Source: Antrihabitans cavernicola
GTDB taxonomy: Bacteria > Actinomycetota > Actinomycetes > Mycobacteriales > Mycobacteriaceae
Length of the DNA stretch: 64,000 nucleotides
Reading direction: 5' to 3'
Assembly (NCBI RefSeq): GCF_008297975.1
Contig: NZ_VLNY01000001.1
Span: 372,001-436,000, forward strand
Shown here: positions 26,704-34,464 of the stretch, piece after piece
Layout of the letters: each line of letters opens with the position of its first letter
Numbering within the stretch: the stretch's first letter is position 1
The notes under the pieces: model-generated
What the model saw: the letters and a program-made list of their open reading frames with translations, nothing else
Database searches by the model: none
What the model was told of the DNA's origin: nothing
Program-made: the position numbers and the translations under genes

Positions 26704-27447
26704 ATGACGCAGGAAATGGCAGGTGGCGAGGTCGAGATCCCCGACTTCCTTCGGCAGCTGTGGACAGGCGTCGACGTGGCCCGACCGGGTCCGAAGCGCG
26801 GCGTCGACCTTGCGACCATTGCCGCTGCCGGCGTTGCCATCGCAGATGCAAAGGGGCTGGCGGCGGTATCGATGCGCAACGTCGCCGCCGAGCTCGGGCT
26901 GACGTCGATGGCGCTCTACCGGTATGTGAAGTCGAAGGAAGAGCTGGTCACGCTCATCGTGGACGAGGCATTCGGTATCCCGGACTATGCCGACGAGCCG
27001 GACGCGTCGTGGCGCGAACTGCTGAACGCATGGGCGCAGGCCAACCGCGGCAAGCTCGTACAGCATCCGTGGGTGATGGAGGTGGCTGTCAACGAGCCGC
27101 CGCTGCTGCCGCACCAGATCGCATGGATGGAACGTGGCCTCGCAGCGTTCGCGGATACCGGCCTGGAACAACAGGAGAAGCTGTCGTCGATGTTGTTGGT
27201 CGACGTCTATGTTCGCGGCCAGACCCAGCTGTCGGTCGGCTTCGGTGGCGACACCGATGCGGGTGAGCTGTACGGGCGCCGATTGATGCAGCTGATCGAC
27301 CATGAGCGTTTTCCACGCATCACCGATGCGCTGATGTCAGGCGCTCTGGAAGACGACAACAGCGATTTCGCGGTCGACGAATTTCGCTTCGGTCTCGATA
27401 CCGTTTTCGACGGCATAGCAGCCCGAATTGCTGCGCGCGCAAGCTAA
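26704..27447 (+). CDS. TetR/AcrR family regulator
   Basis: This is a 247-residue regulator. The helix-turn-helix is in the N-terminal part, with SMRNVAAELGLTSMALYRYVKSKEELVTLIVDEAF at about residues 57-95. The C-terminal domain is of the TetR_C type, common in tetracycline-repressor-like proteins. It probably represses the divergent DHA2 exporter and itself. GAGGAG precedes the ATG. Its last codons overlap the end of the converging SDR gene by 4 bp. Confidence 0.92.
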   Translation: MTQEMAGGEVEIPDFLRQLWTGVDVARPGPKRGVDLATIAAAGVAIADAKGLAAVSMRNVAAELGLTSMALYRYVKSKEELVTLIVDEAFGIPDYADEPDASWRELLNAWAQANRGKLVQHPWVMEVAVNEPPLLPHQIAWMERGLAAFADTGLEQQEKLSSMLLVDVYVRGQTQLSVGFGGDTDAGELYGRRLMQLIDHERFPRITDALMSGALEDDNSDFAVDEFRFGLDTVFDGIAARIAARAS

Positions 27448-28160
27448 TTCAGGTAGTCGCCGCCACCGACATAGACGGTGTGACCGGATTCGACGGGCGA
27501 GTTGACAGCGTCAGCGATAGCTACAGCAAATTCCTCGACGGTCGGCAGGTCGCCGTGCTCACGGCGCGCATCGACAGCGCCCGGGTTGCGACGTTCCAGC
27601 AACCGCACGATGATCGTGCCCTCGATCATGTCGCCGGAGACGACGACCAAAGTGATTCCGCGCTCGGCCAATTCGGGAAGCCTCGCGCGCAACGCATCCT
27701 CGCCTGCACGCTTGCTCGCCGCGATCGGCTCGTAGTCCGCAGGCACCGGTTTGCGGCCATGAAAGTGCGCCTGATGGCTGGTCACGAAGACGATCCGACC
27801 GCCGTCTACCAACTTCGGCAACGCGAGGTCGACCAGTCGTACCTGGGCGTCTCGGTTGATCGACATCGCGTAATCGGGTCCGGCGCCCAACTCCAGACCA
27901 CCGGATGCGTTGAGCACCAACACATCCAACTTGCCTATCTGGTCCAGCATCGCCTCCACCGCAACCGTGTCGGTGACATCGGCGCCGACGACGTCCGCCG
28001 ACCCACCGGCAGCGGTGATCTCGTCCGCAATCGCCTGTGCGCGTTTGCGTTTCTCCCGGTAGTTCAACACCACGTGGCTTCCGCCCGCCGCGATCTGCCG
28101 AGCAGCCTCCGCGCCGATCCCCCTCGACGCGCCGGTGATCAATACGACCCGCTTGTCCAT
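27444..28160 (-). CDS. Atypical SDR family oxidoreductase
   Basis: This is a 238-residue short-chain dehydrogenase with the cofactor motif TGASRGIG near residues 9-16. The structural motif is NASGG rather than NNAG. The active-site region reads DYEPIAASKRAG, so Tyr and Lys are seven positions apart rather than four, as in divergent SDR proteins. Catalysis may therefore differ. The ATG at 28160 has GGGAG five bases upstream; the longer frame runs through the HxlR promoter. It is divergent from an HxlR regulator, which probably controls it in response to an electrophile or quinone. Confidence 0.85.
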   Translation of the reverse strand: MDKRVVLITGASRGIGAEAARQIAAGGSHVVLNYREKRKRAQAIADEITAAGGSADVVGADVTDTVAVEAMLDQIGKLDVLVLNASGGLELGAGPDYAMSINRDAQVRLVDLALPKLVDGGRIVFVTSHQAHFHGRKPVPADYEPIAASKRAGEDALRARLPELAERGITLVVVSGDMIEGTIIVRLLERRNPGAVDARREHGDLPTVEEFAVAIADAVNSPVESGHTVYVGGGDYLN

Positions 28161-28181
28161 CCGACTCCCTCCCCTGAGTGC

Positions 28182-28194
28182 TTCTAATTTAGAA
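28182..28194. promoter_or_regulatory. Candidate HxlR operator
   Basis: TTCTAATTTAGAA is a perfect 6+1+6 palindrome in the middle of the 52-bp region between the SDR and HxlR starts. Its position lets one dimer block both promoters. HxlR-family proteins bind short AT-rich palindromes, so the site is a good candidate. Confidence 0.5.
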
Positions 28195-28212
28195 TCACTA
28201 TGGTAGTTCGGA

Positions 28213-28515
28213 ATGAGAAGCGCAAATGATCTGTCGCCGATGCTGGCCGCCATGGATCTGGTGGGCCAGCGCTGGATCCTGCGTTTGCTGTGGGAGTTGG
28301 AGCCCGGTCCGCTGGGTTTTCTCGAGCTACGACGCCGCGTCGGCAATTGCTCGTCCAGCGTGCTTTCCGAACGGCTGCAACAACTTCAGACGGCGTGGAT
28401 CATCGAGAAGGATGCGAACGCACAGTACGAACTCACGCCGAAGGGCGTCGAACTCGGCGTTGCGCTCGAACCACTGTGGAACTGGTCTGAGCGTTGGAGC
28501 AAGCTGGGGAAGTAG
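28213..28515 (+). CDS. HxlR family winged-helix regulator
   Basis: This 100-residue protein is a complete HxlR-type winged helix-turn-helix: DLVGQRWILRLLWELEPGPLGFLELRR, then SSVLSERLQQLQTAWII and the wing YELTPKGVEL. Unlike HypR or QorR, it has no cysteine in the N-terminal helix; the only one is in GNCSSS. That cysteine (about residue 45) could be a redox sensor, which is inference. It is divergent from the SDR gene and converges on the patatin gene. Confidence 0.9.
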   Translation: MRSANDLSPMLAAMDLVGQRWILRLLWELEPGPLGFLELRRRVGNCSSSVLSERLQQLQTAWIIEKDANAQYELTPKGVELGVALEPLWNWSERWSKLGK

Positions 28516-28533
28516 CCCGTGCCAACGAATACC

Positions 28534-29526
28534 CTACGCCTCCGCGAGGTGCCTGACACCGCGGCGGCGCGCGAGAAAGGTTGCCGCAGCCGACCGACCG
28601 GCTTCGTAGAGCGTCTCCTGCGCCTGCGGTTGGATGCCGAAGTCGAGCGATTGGAATCCGCTGGTGTCGACGTAGATGGTGCGCTTGTTGATGCCGTCGT
28701 CGGTGTCGAGACTGTAGCGATTGGTGTCGTCGGACGTCATCGTGTGCAAGCAAGCCAATGCGATCTTGGCGGCGGAGTTCAACGGTTCGTCTTCTGCCGT
28801 GATCGTCGGCTTGGCAGAGAGCTTGATGCCGAAGGTGGGCCAGCGCTCGGGTTTGTCGTCGGTGCGATCGAAGACCGTGATCGGGAAGTTCGAGAGCAAC
28901 CCACCGTCCACCCAGGTGCACGAACCGTTCCCCGAGTCGACGGTGACGGGCCGAAAGAAGAACGGGACCGACATCGACGCGCGCACGGCGTGCACCACAG
29001 ACTGGTCGTCGGCCACTTTGGTGTAGTGGTGGTAGTCCCACGGCAACCGCACCAACGCCTTCCGAGTCAGGTCGCTGGTATGAACCACCAGCGAATAGCG
29101 CTGGTGCGCTGCGAGACTGCTGCCCTCGTCGGGTGGCAACCGTAGATCCCTGAACGTACGGACGTCGACGTCCGCCAACAACGGACCGAGCCACTGGATC
29201 AGATAGTCGCCCGTGTGCGCACCCTTGTGCAGCAACACTTCCCATCCGTCACCAACCTGACCGACGGCCTTCTGTAGCCGATTTCCGTCCTCGAAGCGGC
29301 GATAGTTCACTTCTCGCATCACGGGGACCAGGTCCTGTAAGTCGCGGCCCGCCCGCTGGTAAGCGGCGACAAGTGCGCCGACGATCGCGCCGGCGCTGGT
29401 CCCCGCGATTCGCTCGAAACGGTAACCGGCGTCGGATAGTCCCAGCACCGCGCCCAGCAGCGCGATTCCCTTCACCCCGCCACCTTCGAGCACCAGATCG
29501 ACAGATTGTTTCGGCTGTTCAGGCAT
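28534..29526 (-). CDS. Patatin-like phospholipase
   Basis: This is a 330-residue patatin-fold lipid acyl hydrolase. The oxyanion-hole motif GGGVKG is at residues 15-20, the nucleophile Ser lies in GTSAG (about residue 43), and the catalytic Asp lies in VDGGL (about residue 206). That completes the Ser-Asp dyad. No signal peptide is present. Bacterial homologues hydrolyse phospholipids or neutral lipids and some are toxins, but nothing here shows secretion. The ATG at 29526 is preferred to the GTG just before it. Confidence 0.92.
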   Translation of the reverse strand: MPEQPKQSVDLVLEGGGVKGIALLGAVLGLSDAGYRFERIAGTSAGAIVGALVAAYQRAGRDLQDLVPVMREVNYRRFEDGNRLQKAVGQVGDGWEVLLHKGAHTGDYLIQWLGPLLADVDVRTFRDLRLPPDEGSSLAAHQRYSLVVHTSDLTRKALVRLPWDYHHYTKVADDQSVVHAVRASMSVPFFFRPVTVDSGNGSCTWVDGGLLSNFPITVFDRTDDKPERWPTFGIKLSAKPTITAEDEPLNSAAKIALACLHTMTSDDTNRYSLDTDDGINKRTIYVDTSGFQSLDFGIQPQAQETLYEAGRSAAATFLARRRGVRHLAEA

Positions 29527-29619
29527 CACGACCCCCGCGAGACTCTGTGGCTTGTCTACCCATCGAACGCTATCTCCGGCGCGAAATGGAAGCGTGAGTA
29601 GCGCGGTACTCGTTTCGGC

Positions 29620-30300
29620 TCAGTCGAGCAAACCTGCGGCGACGAGGTACGCGGTCGCTTCGTCCACATCGCCGATCTCGATGCCCAGCAACACTTCCCG
29701 GACGGCCGCGCCGGCATCCGGGTGCAGCGCGTTCAGCGCAGGGACGTTCGGAGCCGCGAGGGCCGTCCGAATATCGTCGCCCCGCAGTGCCGCAACGGTG
29801 GCGGCAAGGATCCGTACGACGGCGGCGCCGTCCGCCGCGCGAGCAACGAAGCCGACGTCGGTATGGGCGATGACGGCGAGAAAGTCGGCGATCCGCCCCA
29901 CCGGTTCGGATACCGCGATTCCCGCGCTGTGCCCCGCCGCGGCGATCGCGCGCGTCGACTCCCCATCCGGATCGGCGACGAAGATCGCGAGCGGGCCCGG
30001 CAACGCCAGCGCCTCGCCGAGCTGATCGGCGGGCACATCGAGGTGATAGCGCACGATCCGATCGCTGCGAGTCGGCTCTTGATCCACCGCCACGATCACC
30101 TCGCCATCGGAGCTCTCGAACTCCGACGCCCGCACGATCCGCGGCCCGATGTGCGCACCGCGAGGCCGCCCTGACCTGGGCAAGAGCAGCCGATCGGTGA
30201 GACCTGCGCGATCTCGCGGTTCCGGCATTCCGAGGGTCAACGGTATGGACACCCGATCACCGTAATCCAACGAAAGACTTGCGCTCACGATCCGGCTCAC
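29620..30300 (-). CDS. Conserved hypothetical protein, divergent from DUF2470 gene
   Basis: I do not recognise this protein of up to 226 residues. It is soluble, Ala/Asp-rich and has alternating strands and helices (RYHLDVPADQLGEALALPGPLAIFVADPDG; VSEPVGRIADFLAVIAHTDVGFVARAADGAAVVRILAA). No signal or membrane segment is seen. The start could be the GTG at 30300, next to the iron box, or the GTG at 30252. If the long form is right, the iron box lies immediately upstream and may control it as well as the divergent DUF2470 gene. Confidence 0.7.
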   Translation of the reverse strand: MSRIVSASLSLDYGDRVSIPLTLGMPEPRDRAGLTDRLLLPRSGRPRGAHIGPRIVRASEFESSDGEVIVAVDQEPTRSDRIVRYHLDVPADQLGEALALPGPLAIFVADPDGESTRAIAAAGHSAGIAVSEPVGRIADFLAVIAHTDVGFVARAADGAAVVRILAATVAALRGDDIRTALAAPNVPALNALHPDAGAAVREVLLGIEIGDVDEATAYLVAAGLLD

Positions 30301-30319
30301 TTAGCTTAGGTTTACCTAA
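30301..30319. promoter_or_regulatory. IdeR/DmdR-type iron box
   Basis: TTAGCTTAGGTTTACCTAA agrees with the actinobacterial iron-box consensus TTAGGTTAGGCTAACCTAA at 16 of 19 positions. It lies 25 bp before the DUF2470 start and directly at the start of the divergent gene. IdeR bound to Fe(II) represses at such sites, so one or both genes are likely turned on by iron shortage. As I recall, M. tuberculosis Rv3839, the counterpart, belongs to the IdeR regulon. Confidence 0.8.
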
Positions 30320-30343
30320 TACTCCGACAGTGAGGGTGACACC

Positions 30344-31111
30344 GTGGCCGTCATCTCGACCGTTGCGCCTTCGACAGCAGAACGCATCCGCAGTGCCTGC
30401 GCGCGTGCGTCCGACTCGATGCTCGCCATCCCGGGCTGCGATCCCGTTCCCACCGCCGTCCACCATCTCCGCCCGTGCGGCGACGCGATCGTGGCCGTGC
30501 ACACGGATTCGGTTGCCACAGCGTTGGCCTGGCAGTCGGGCAACAGCGGACTGCCCGGCGTCCTCGAGCTCACCGATCGGACGCCGTTGGCGTTGCGCGA
30601 GCCGGTCCGATCGTTGGTCTGGCTACGCGGCACGGTTCGCCCGTTGGCGCCGCATGTCGAGCGTGTGATGCTCACCGAGGTTGCCGAGGAGCACCCACAC
30701 CCGGCGCTGCTCGACGTCGGGCATACGACGTCGTTGCTGTGGCTGCAGCTGGGTTCCGCGGTGGTCGCCGATGCGACCGGTGCCGATTCGGTGGACGTCG
30801 AGGATCTCCGCGGCGCGACCCCGGATCCGTTCTGGGAAATGGAGACCGAGTGGCTCCAACACCTCGACGAGGATCACGGCGACGTGATCGATCAGCTGGC
30901 CCGCCGCGTGCCACCGTCGTTGCGGCGCGGCCGAATTCGGCCGCTCGCGCTCGATCGGTACGGCATTACGTTGCGCGTCGAAGGCGATCACGAGGACAGC
31001 GATGTCCGGCTGCCGTTCAACCAGCCGGTCGACGACGTCGACGCTCTCGGCAAGGCTGTGCGCATCTTGATCGGCTGCCCATTCATGAACGGCATCCGCA
31101 AGCGCGCCTGA
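30344..31111 (+). CDS. DUF2470 domain protein under iron-box control
   Basis: This 255-residue soluble protein has a C-terminal DUF2470 domain (about residues 160-245, with EWLQHLDEDHGDVIDQLARRV and ALDRYGITLRVEG). DUF2470 also forms the C-terminal part of HugZ-like heme-degrading proteins and of the plant glutamyl-tRNA reductase-binding protein. The N-terminal half may be a diverged split-barrel. Regulation by iron and this family tie suggest a role in heme or iron metabolism; direct evidence is lacking. The start is a GTG at 30344. It corresponds to Rv3839. A terminator follows. Confidence 0.85.
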   Translation: MAVISTVAPSTAERIRSACARASDSMLAIPGCDPVPTAVHHLRPCGDAIVAVHTDSVATALAWQSGNSGLPGVLELTDRTPLALREPVRSLVWLRGTVRPLAPHVERVMLTEVAEEHPHPALLDVGHTTSLLWLQLGSAVVADATGADSVDVEDLRGATPDPFWEMETEWLQHLDEDHGDVIDQLARRVPPSLRRGRIRPLALDRYGITLRVEGDHEDSDVRLPFNQPVDDVDALGKAVRILIGCPFMNGIRKRA

Positions 31112-31119
31112 ACGCGAAC

Positions 31120-31162
31120 GAGGGGACCACCCGCTCCCCCGACGGAAGCAAGTGGTCCCCTC
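31120..31162. terminator. Terminator after the DUF2470 gene
   Basis: An 11-bp perfect stem, GAGGGGACCAC with GTGGTCCCCTC, encloses a 21-base loop. It lies between convergent genes, DUF2470 (plus) and csbD-like (minus), and probably serves both. Confidence 0.8.
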
Positions 31163-31177
31163 AGTGCGTGGTGCTGG

Positions 31178-31351
31178 TTACTTCTTGAAGACGTCCTTGA
31201 CGCTCTCGCCGACCTTCTTGACGCCGGCGACGCCCTGGTCGCCCTTGCCTTCGGCCTTCAGGTCGTCGTTGTTGGTGACATCTCCGACAACTTCCTTGGC
31301 CTTACCGACGGCGTCCTCTGCAGCGTTCTTCGCCTTGTCGATGAATCCCAT
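31178..31351 (-). CDS. CsbD-like stress protein
   Basis: This 57-residue gene encodes a small, charged, Lys/Glu/Asp/Ala-rich protein beginning MGFIDKAKNAAEDAVGKAKE and ending VKDVFKK, the pattern of the CsbD family. These proteins are strongly induced in general stress responses; in Bacillus subtilis csbD depends on sigma-B. Their function is unknown. A GAAAGGA ribosome site precedes the ATG. It ends the minus-strand Asp23/AmaP cluster, and a terminator follows. It could equally be transcribed from its own promoter. Confidence 0.88.
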   Translation of the reverse strand: MGFIDKAKNAAEDAVGKAKEVVGDVTNNDDLKAEGKGDQGVAGVKKVGESVKDVFKK

Positions 31352-31363
31352 GGGTTGTTCCTT

Positions 31364-31933
31364 TCAGTGATCGCCCGCGGTCGCGGGCGAATTCTGTGAC
31401 TGCCGCACGGTGTGCAACAGAATTCTCGAGGCAACAGTCATTCCGGCTGCGGCACGGTCTAATTGGCGGCGGGTGGCAACGGCGTCGTCCGCGACGCTGT
31501 TGAGGTCCGCGGCGGGGTCGATCACGGCGGCGATCTCGAGGATCACTGTGCCGCGCTCACGCACCGCTCGCCCCTTGGCGCTGACTATGTTGGGTCTGCC
31601 GGCCAGATCGCTCGCTGCCACGGAGGCGATCGCCGATGCGTCGACCTTCAATGCGCCGGTCGGGTTGGAGCTCGGCAGCGGTTGCGCACCAACGGATCTG
31701 CCGGGCAAGTGACCCAGCAACCAGCGCAACCCGACCAGGACGAGCACCACCCCGGCGGCTCCGACGGCCCACAACCACCATGACGATTCGCTGGCGTCGA
31801 GTAACGCGGGCGCCGCGATGCGCTCGCGGTCGTCGGGCAGGTATCCGCGTTGCCAGGCAAAGGCACCCAAACCCACCGCGATCAGCAACAGCCCCAGAAG
31901 CGCAGCGACACAACGATCTACGACTCTGTTCAC
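31364..31933 (-). CDS. AmaP-like alkaline shock membrane anchor protein
   Basis: This is a 189-residue protein with two N-terminal membrane helices (about residues 9-30 and 52-72), a short loop and a soluble C-terminal domain. In Staphylococcus AmaP anchors Asp23 to the membrane and the same two-helix topology is seen here. It overlaps the preceding Asp23/DUF6286 gene by 4 bp (ATGA). Together with the neighbouring Asp23-like proteins it probably forms a membrane-associated stress scaffold. Confidence 0.82.
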   Translation of the reverse strand: MNRVVDRCVAALLGLLLIAVGLGAFAWQRGYLPDDRERIAAPALLDASESSWWLWAVGAAGVVLVLVGLRWLLGHLPGRSVGAQPLPSSNPTGALKVDASAIASVAASDLAGRPNIVSAKGRAVRERGTVILEIAAVIDPAADLNSVADDAVATRRQLDRAAAGMTVASRILLHTVRQSQNSPATAGDH

Positions 31934-32841
31934 GGCTGCACCGCCGCAGCGACCTTGACCTTGATGTTCGGCACGGGCGTCAGGATGGCGACTTCCCTCG
32001 CCACTGCGTCGGTCACATCACGGTGGACCGTTTTCGTGTCGGCATCGGGCAACGCGGTGACCGTAATCTTGGCGCTGCGCTTCGACGACGTCGCGCGACC
32101 TGCGACTGCGCCTTCGACGCGCCCGACTGCCGTTTCCAGCAGGTCACCGAGATCGTTGCGGCGCAAGAACACTCCCTCCAGCAGCAGTGCGCGATGGGTA
32201 CGACGCCGCGGCTTGATCGCGAGCAACACCAGGATCACGCCCAGCAGGGCAGCACCGACGCCGGCGGGCACCATCCATGACTGCGCCTGCAGCCCGTCGA
32301 TCCAGTCGACGACCGGCGGCGACCAGCGCGCACCACCGATGGCTCCGGCCCCGATCAGGACCTCACGTATCGCGACCACACCACCCGCGATCAGCAGCAA
32401 GGACGCGAGCACGCCGACGGATGCCGCTGCAGGCGTAGCCCTGGGAACGAGGCCGCCCGGAAGTTCCGGAGCCGCGTCCTCTTCCGCCGCGACATCTCCT
32501 GCCACCAATGCCTGCACCGTCACGTCGACCTTCTCGACTGTCTGGCCGGACATTTCGGCAATGTCGGAAGCAACACGATCGCGCGCCGCCGCGGCGACCT
32601 TGTCTATCGATTGCGGCCAGTACGCGGCGACGGCAACATTCGCCCGCACCAGCCCGCCTCGGTTGTGCACGTCGACGCGCGGCAACGTGCGGCCCGCAAG
32701 CTTCGCGAGACCGGACGACGCCTGCGACGACGTGCCGTCGACAGCCGCTGCTGCCGCCGATGCGATGGTCGACACTGCGCGGTCGTGGACGGTGAGCGTC
32801 CCACGATCGTCCGTCAGCGTCGGCGTGGTTGGACTAGTCAC
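31930..32841 (-). CDS. Asp23/Gls24-like domain with DUF6286 membrane region
   Basis: This protein of about 303 residues has an N-terminal Asp23-like beta-sandwich (TLTVHDRAVSTIASAAAAAVDG to about residue 110). Then come two membrane helices (LASLLLIAGGVVAI; VGAALLGVILVLLAIK) and a C-terminal DUF6286-type domain (KPRRRTHRALLLEG to the end). Its start is a GTG at 32841 that overlaps the small membrane protein gene by 8 bp; seven more codons upstream are in frame but unneeded. It lies centrally in the cluster. Confidence 0.82.
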   Translation of the reverse strand: MTSPTTPTLTDDRGTLTVHDRAVSTIASAAAAAVDGTSSQASSGLAKLAGRTLPRVDVHNRGGLVRANVAVAAYWPQSIDKVAAAARDRVASDIAEMSGQTVEKVDVTVQALVAGDVAAEEDAAPELPGGLVPRATPAAASVGVLASLLLIAGGVVAIREVLIGAGAIGGARWSPPVVDWIDGLQAQSWMVPAGVGAALLGVILVLLAIKPRRRTHRALLLEGVFLRRNDLGDLLETAVGRVEGAVAGRATSSKRSAKITVTALPDADTKTVHRDVTDAVAREVAILTPVPNIKVKVAAAVQP

Positions 32842-33013
32842 GGCCGCGCCCCCGCAGCACACCGCTCAGATCCAGGTCGCCGTCGAGGTAACTGCCGACG
32901 CCGTAACCGACGGCGCCCAGCACAACTGCGAACAAGAAACCGGTGAAACCGCCTGCGGCACCTGCGATCGCAAGCAACAGCCCGACGATCAAGCCGATAT
33001 AGGGGGTACGCAT
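32834..33013 (-). CDS. Small DUF2273-like membrane protein
   Basis: This 59-residue protein begins MRTPYIGLIVGLLLAIAG, has two hydrophobic segments with Gly-rich turns (FTGFLFAVVLGAVGYGVG) and ends in the charged SYLDGDLDLSGVLRGRGRD. Its size, topology and position match the DUF2273 proteins found in Asp23/AmaP operons. AGGAG precedes the ATG. The last eight bases overlap the Asp23/DUF6286 start. It probably interacts with AmaP in the membrane. Confidence 0.82.
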   Translation of the reverse strand: MRTPYIGLIVGLLLAIAGAAGGFTGFLFAVVLGAVGYGVGSYLDGDLDLSGVLRGRGRD

Positions 33014-33028
33014 AACGTCAACTCCTGC

Positions 33029-33304
33029 TCATGGCGTGACGACGTCTTCGATCGTCACATGGATCGGACCGCTCACTATCGGGGCAACCGCGTTGCGCAC
33101 GACGGATGCGGTTTCTCGAACCGGCGCGCCGAACTCGAGCGAAACGTGCACTTCGGTTCCGTTGTCCGCGAACCGAATTCCTGACACCTTGCGCCCCGGT
33201 AGATAAGTGGCAACCTCGCCGAACATCCCGGCGTGCAACTGTGCCACGCCGGGAACGGCGGTCACCGCCGCAGCGATCGCGTCGGCCTTGTCGTCGTCTG
33301 TCAC
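33029..33304 (-). CDS. Short Asp23-related protein
   Basis: This 91-residue protein (GTG start) has the Asp23-like pattern of alternating strands: PGVAQLHAGMFGEVATYLPGRKVSGIRF, TEVHVSLEFGAPVRETASVVRNAVAPIVSG and the final HVTIEDVV. The last strand matches the end of the Asp23 fold (compare the VNITVHDVYLD of the neighbour). It overlaps the upstream Asp23 gene by 4 bp (GTGA). The role is unknown; it may co-assemble with Asp23. Confidence 0.78.
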   Translation of the reverse strand: MTDDDKADAIAAAVTAVPGVAQLHAGMFGEVATYLPGRKVSGIRFADNGTEVHVSLEFGAPVRETASVVRNAVAPIVSGPIHVTIEDVVTP

Positions 33305-33789
33305 TGCACTCGCGCGGTCTGCGCGGGAGCCTGCTCGTCGTCGCCGCCCTCGTCGAGGTAGACGTCGTGCACCGTGATGTTCACTTCGGTGACATCCAAC
33401 CCGGTCATGCGCTCCACTGCAGCAATCACGTTGCGGCGGATGCCAACTGCCAGGTCGGCGATCGACACGCCGTAGTCGGCGACGATGTCGATGTCGACGG
33501 CTGCCTGACGTTCGCCGACCTCGACCGACACGCCCTGCGAGTGATTGACGCTGGCACCGGGGATGCGCTCACGCAGTGCGCCGATAGCGCGGGATGCACC
33601 GCCCCCGACGGCGTGGACGCCCTGCAGCTCGCGGGTCGCGATGCCGGCAATCTTCGATACGACGGTGTCGGCGATCGTGGTGCGGCCGGTGGAACTGACC
33701 AAGGCGGAGTCGCCGCGGGTCGCAACGTTGGACCCGGTCGTCGTCGCGCTCTGCGTGGCGGAAGGAGCGGTGGTCGTCGAACTGGTCAT
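33301..33789 (-). CDS. Asp23/Gls24 family envelope stress response protein
   Basis: This is a 162-residue Asp23/Gls24 protein. The N-terminal 30 residues are Thr/Ser/Ala-rich and probably disordered. The Asp23 fold follows (TTIADTVVSKIAGIATRELQGVHAVGG, then SVEVGERQAAVDIDIVADYGVSI and RMTGLDVTEVNITVHDVYLDE), with an acidic tail. It leads the minus-strand cluster and is divergent from an ECF sigma factor gene. Asp23 proteins localise near the membrane and respond to cell-wall stress. Promoters for both directions must lie in 33790-33897. Confidence 0.9.
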   Translation of the reverse strand: MTSSTTTAPSATQSATTTGSNVATRGDSALVSSTGRTTIADTVVSKIAGIATRELQGVHAVGGGASRAIGALRERIPGASVNHSQGVSVEVGERQAAVDIDIVADYGVSIADLAVGIRRNVIAAVERMTGLDVTEVNITVHDVYLDEGGDDEQAPAQTARVQ

Positions 33790-33897
33790 GGGTTACCTTT
33801 CCCGTAGATTCTTTCTGACAGACAGTGAGTCGTAGGTAGTGCGGGAAACCGAATGCCGATCTCCTGTGACCTGCATCACACTTACTGGGAGGCCTGT

Positions 33898-34464
33898 ATG
33901 CCGCAGTCTCCCGAGAGGTGGGAAGACAAGTCCGACGAGTCACTGGTGCGTGCCGCGGTCATCGGCGAGCAAGCGGCGTTCGTGACGATCGTCAACCGGT
34001 ACGGCCCGCAGATGCTGCGTTACTCGCGCACCCTGCTGCACGATTCCGCGGACGCCGAAGAAGCGGTCCAGGATGCGTTGACCGCCGCATGGAAAGGGTT
34101 GGACGACTTCCGTTTCGAGTCCAGCCTGCGCACCTGGTTGTTCACGCTTACCGCGCACAAGGTCATCGATCGACGCAGAAAGCGTAGTGTCACCACGATC
34201 GGCGGCGAGGTGCCCGACACTCGGCCCGCCGACGCAAGTTTCGATCCCGAGGCACGCGCGAGCAACGCGCAATTGTTCGACGCACTCACTGCCGCGCTGG
34301 CGGATCTGCCGTACCGGCAGCGCGCGTGCTGGTGGCTTCGAGAGATCGAAGGGATGCGACTGACGGAGATCGGCACGATCTTGTCGCTGAGTCCGGATGC
34401 GGTGCGCGGCCAGATCGATCGAGCGCAGAAGGCGCTCAGGACGAGGATGGTGAGGTGGACATGA
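33898..34464 (+). CDS. ECF-type RNA polymerase sigma factor
   Basis: This is a 188-residue ECF sigma factor. Region 2 is residues about 20-90, with RYGPQMLRYSRTLLHDSADAEEAVQDALTAAW and FESSLRTWLFTLTAHKVID for -10 recognition. Region 4 is about 125-185, ending with LTEIGTILSLSPDAVRGQIDRAQKAL, which reads the -35. GGGAGG eight bases before the ATG at 33898 supports that start, rather than the in-frame ATG at 33853. A GGGAAAC-like element at 33843-33849 and a similar GGGAAA on the other strand near 33801 could be sites for self-directed transcription. It probably drives the Asp23 cluster. Confidence 0.88.
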   Translation: MPQSPERWEDKSDESLVRAAVIGEQAAFVTIVNRYGPQMLRYSRTLLHDSADAEEAVQDALTAAWKGLDDFRFESSLRTWLFTLTAHKVIDRRRKRSVTTIGGEVPDTRPADASFDPEARASNAQLFDALTAALADLPYRQRACWWLREIEGMRLTEIGTILSLSPDAVRGQIDRAQKALRTRMVRWT

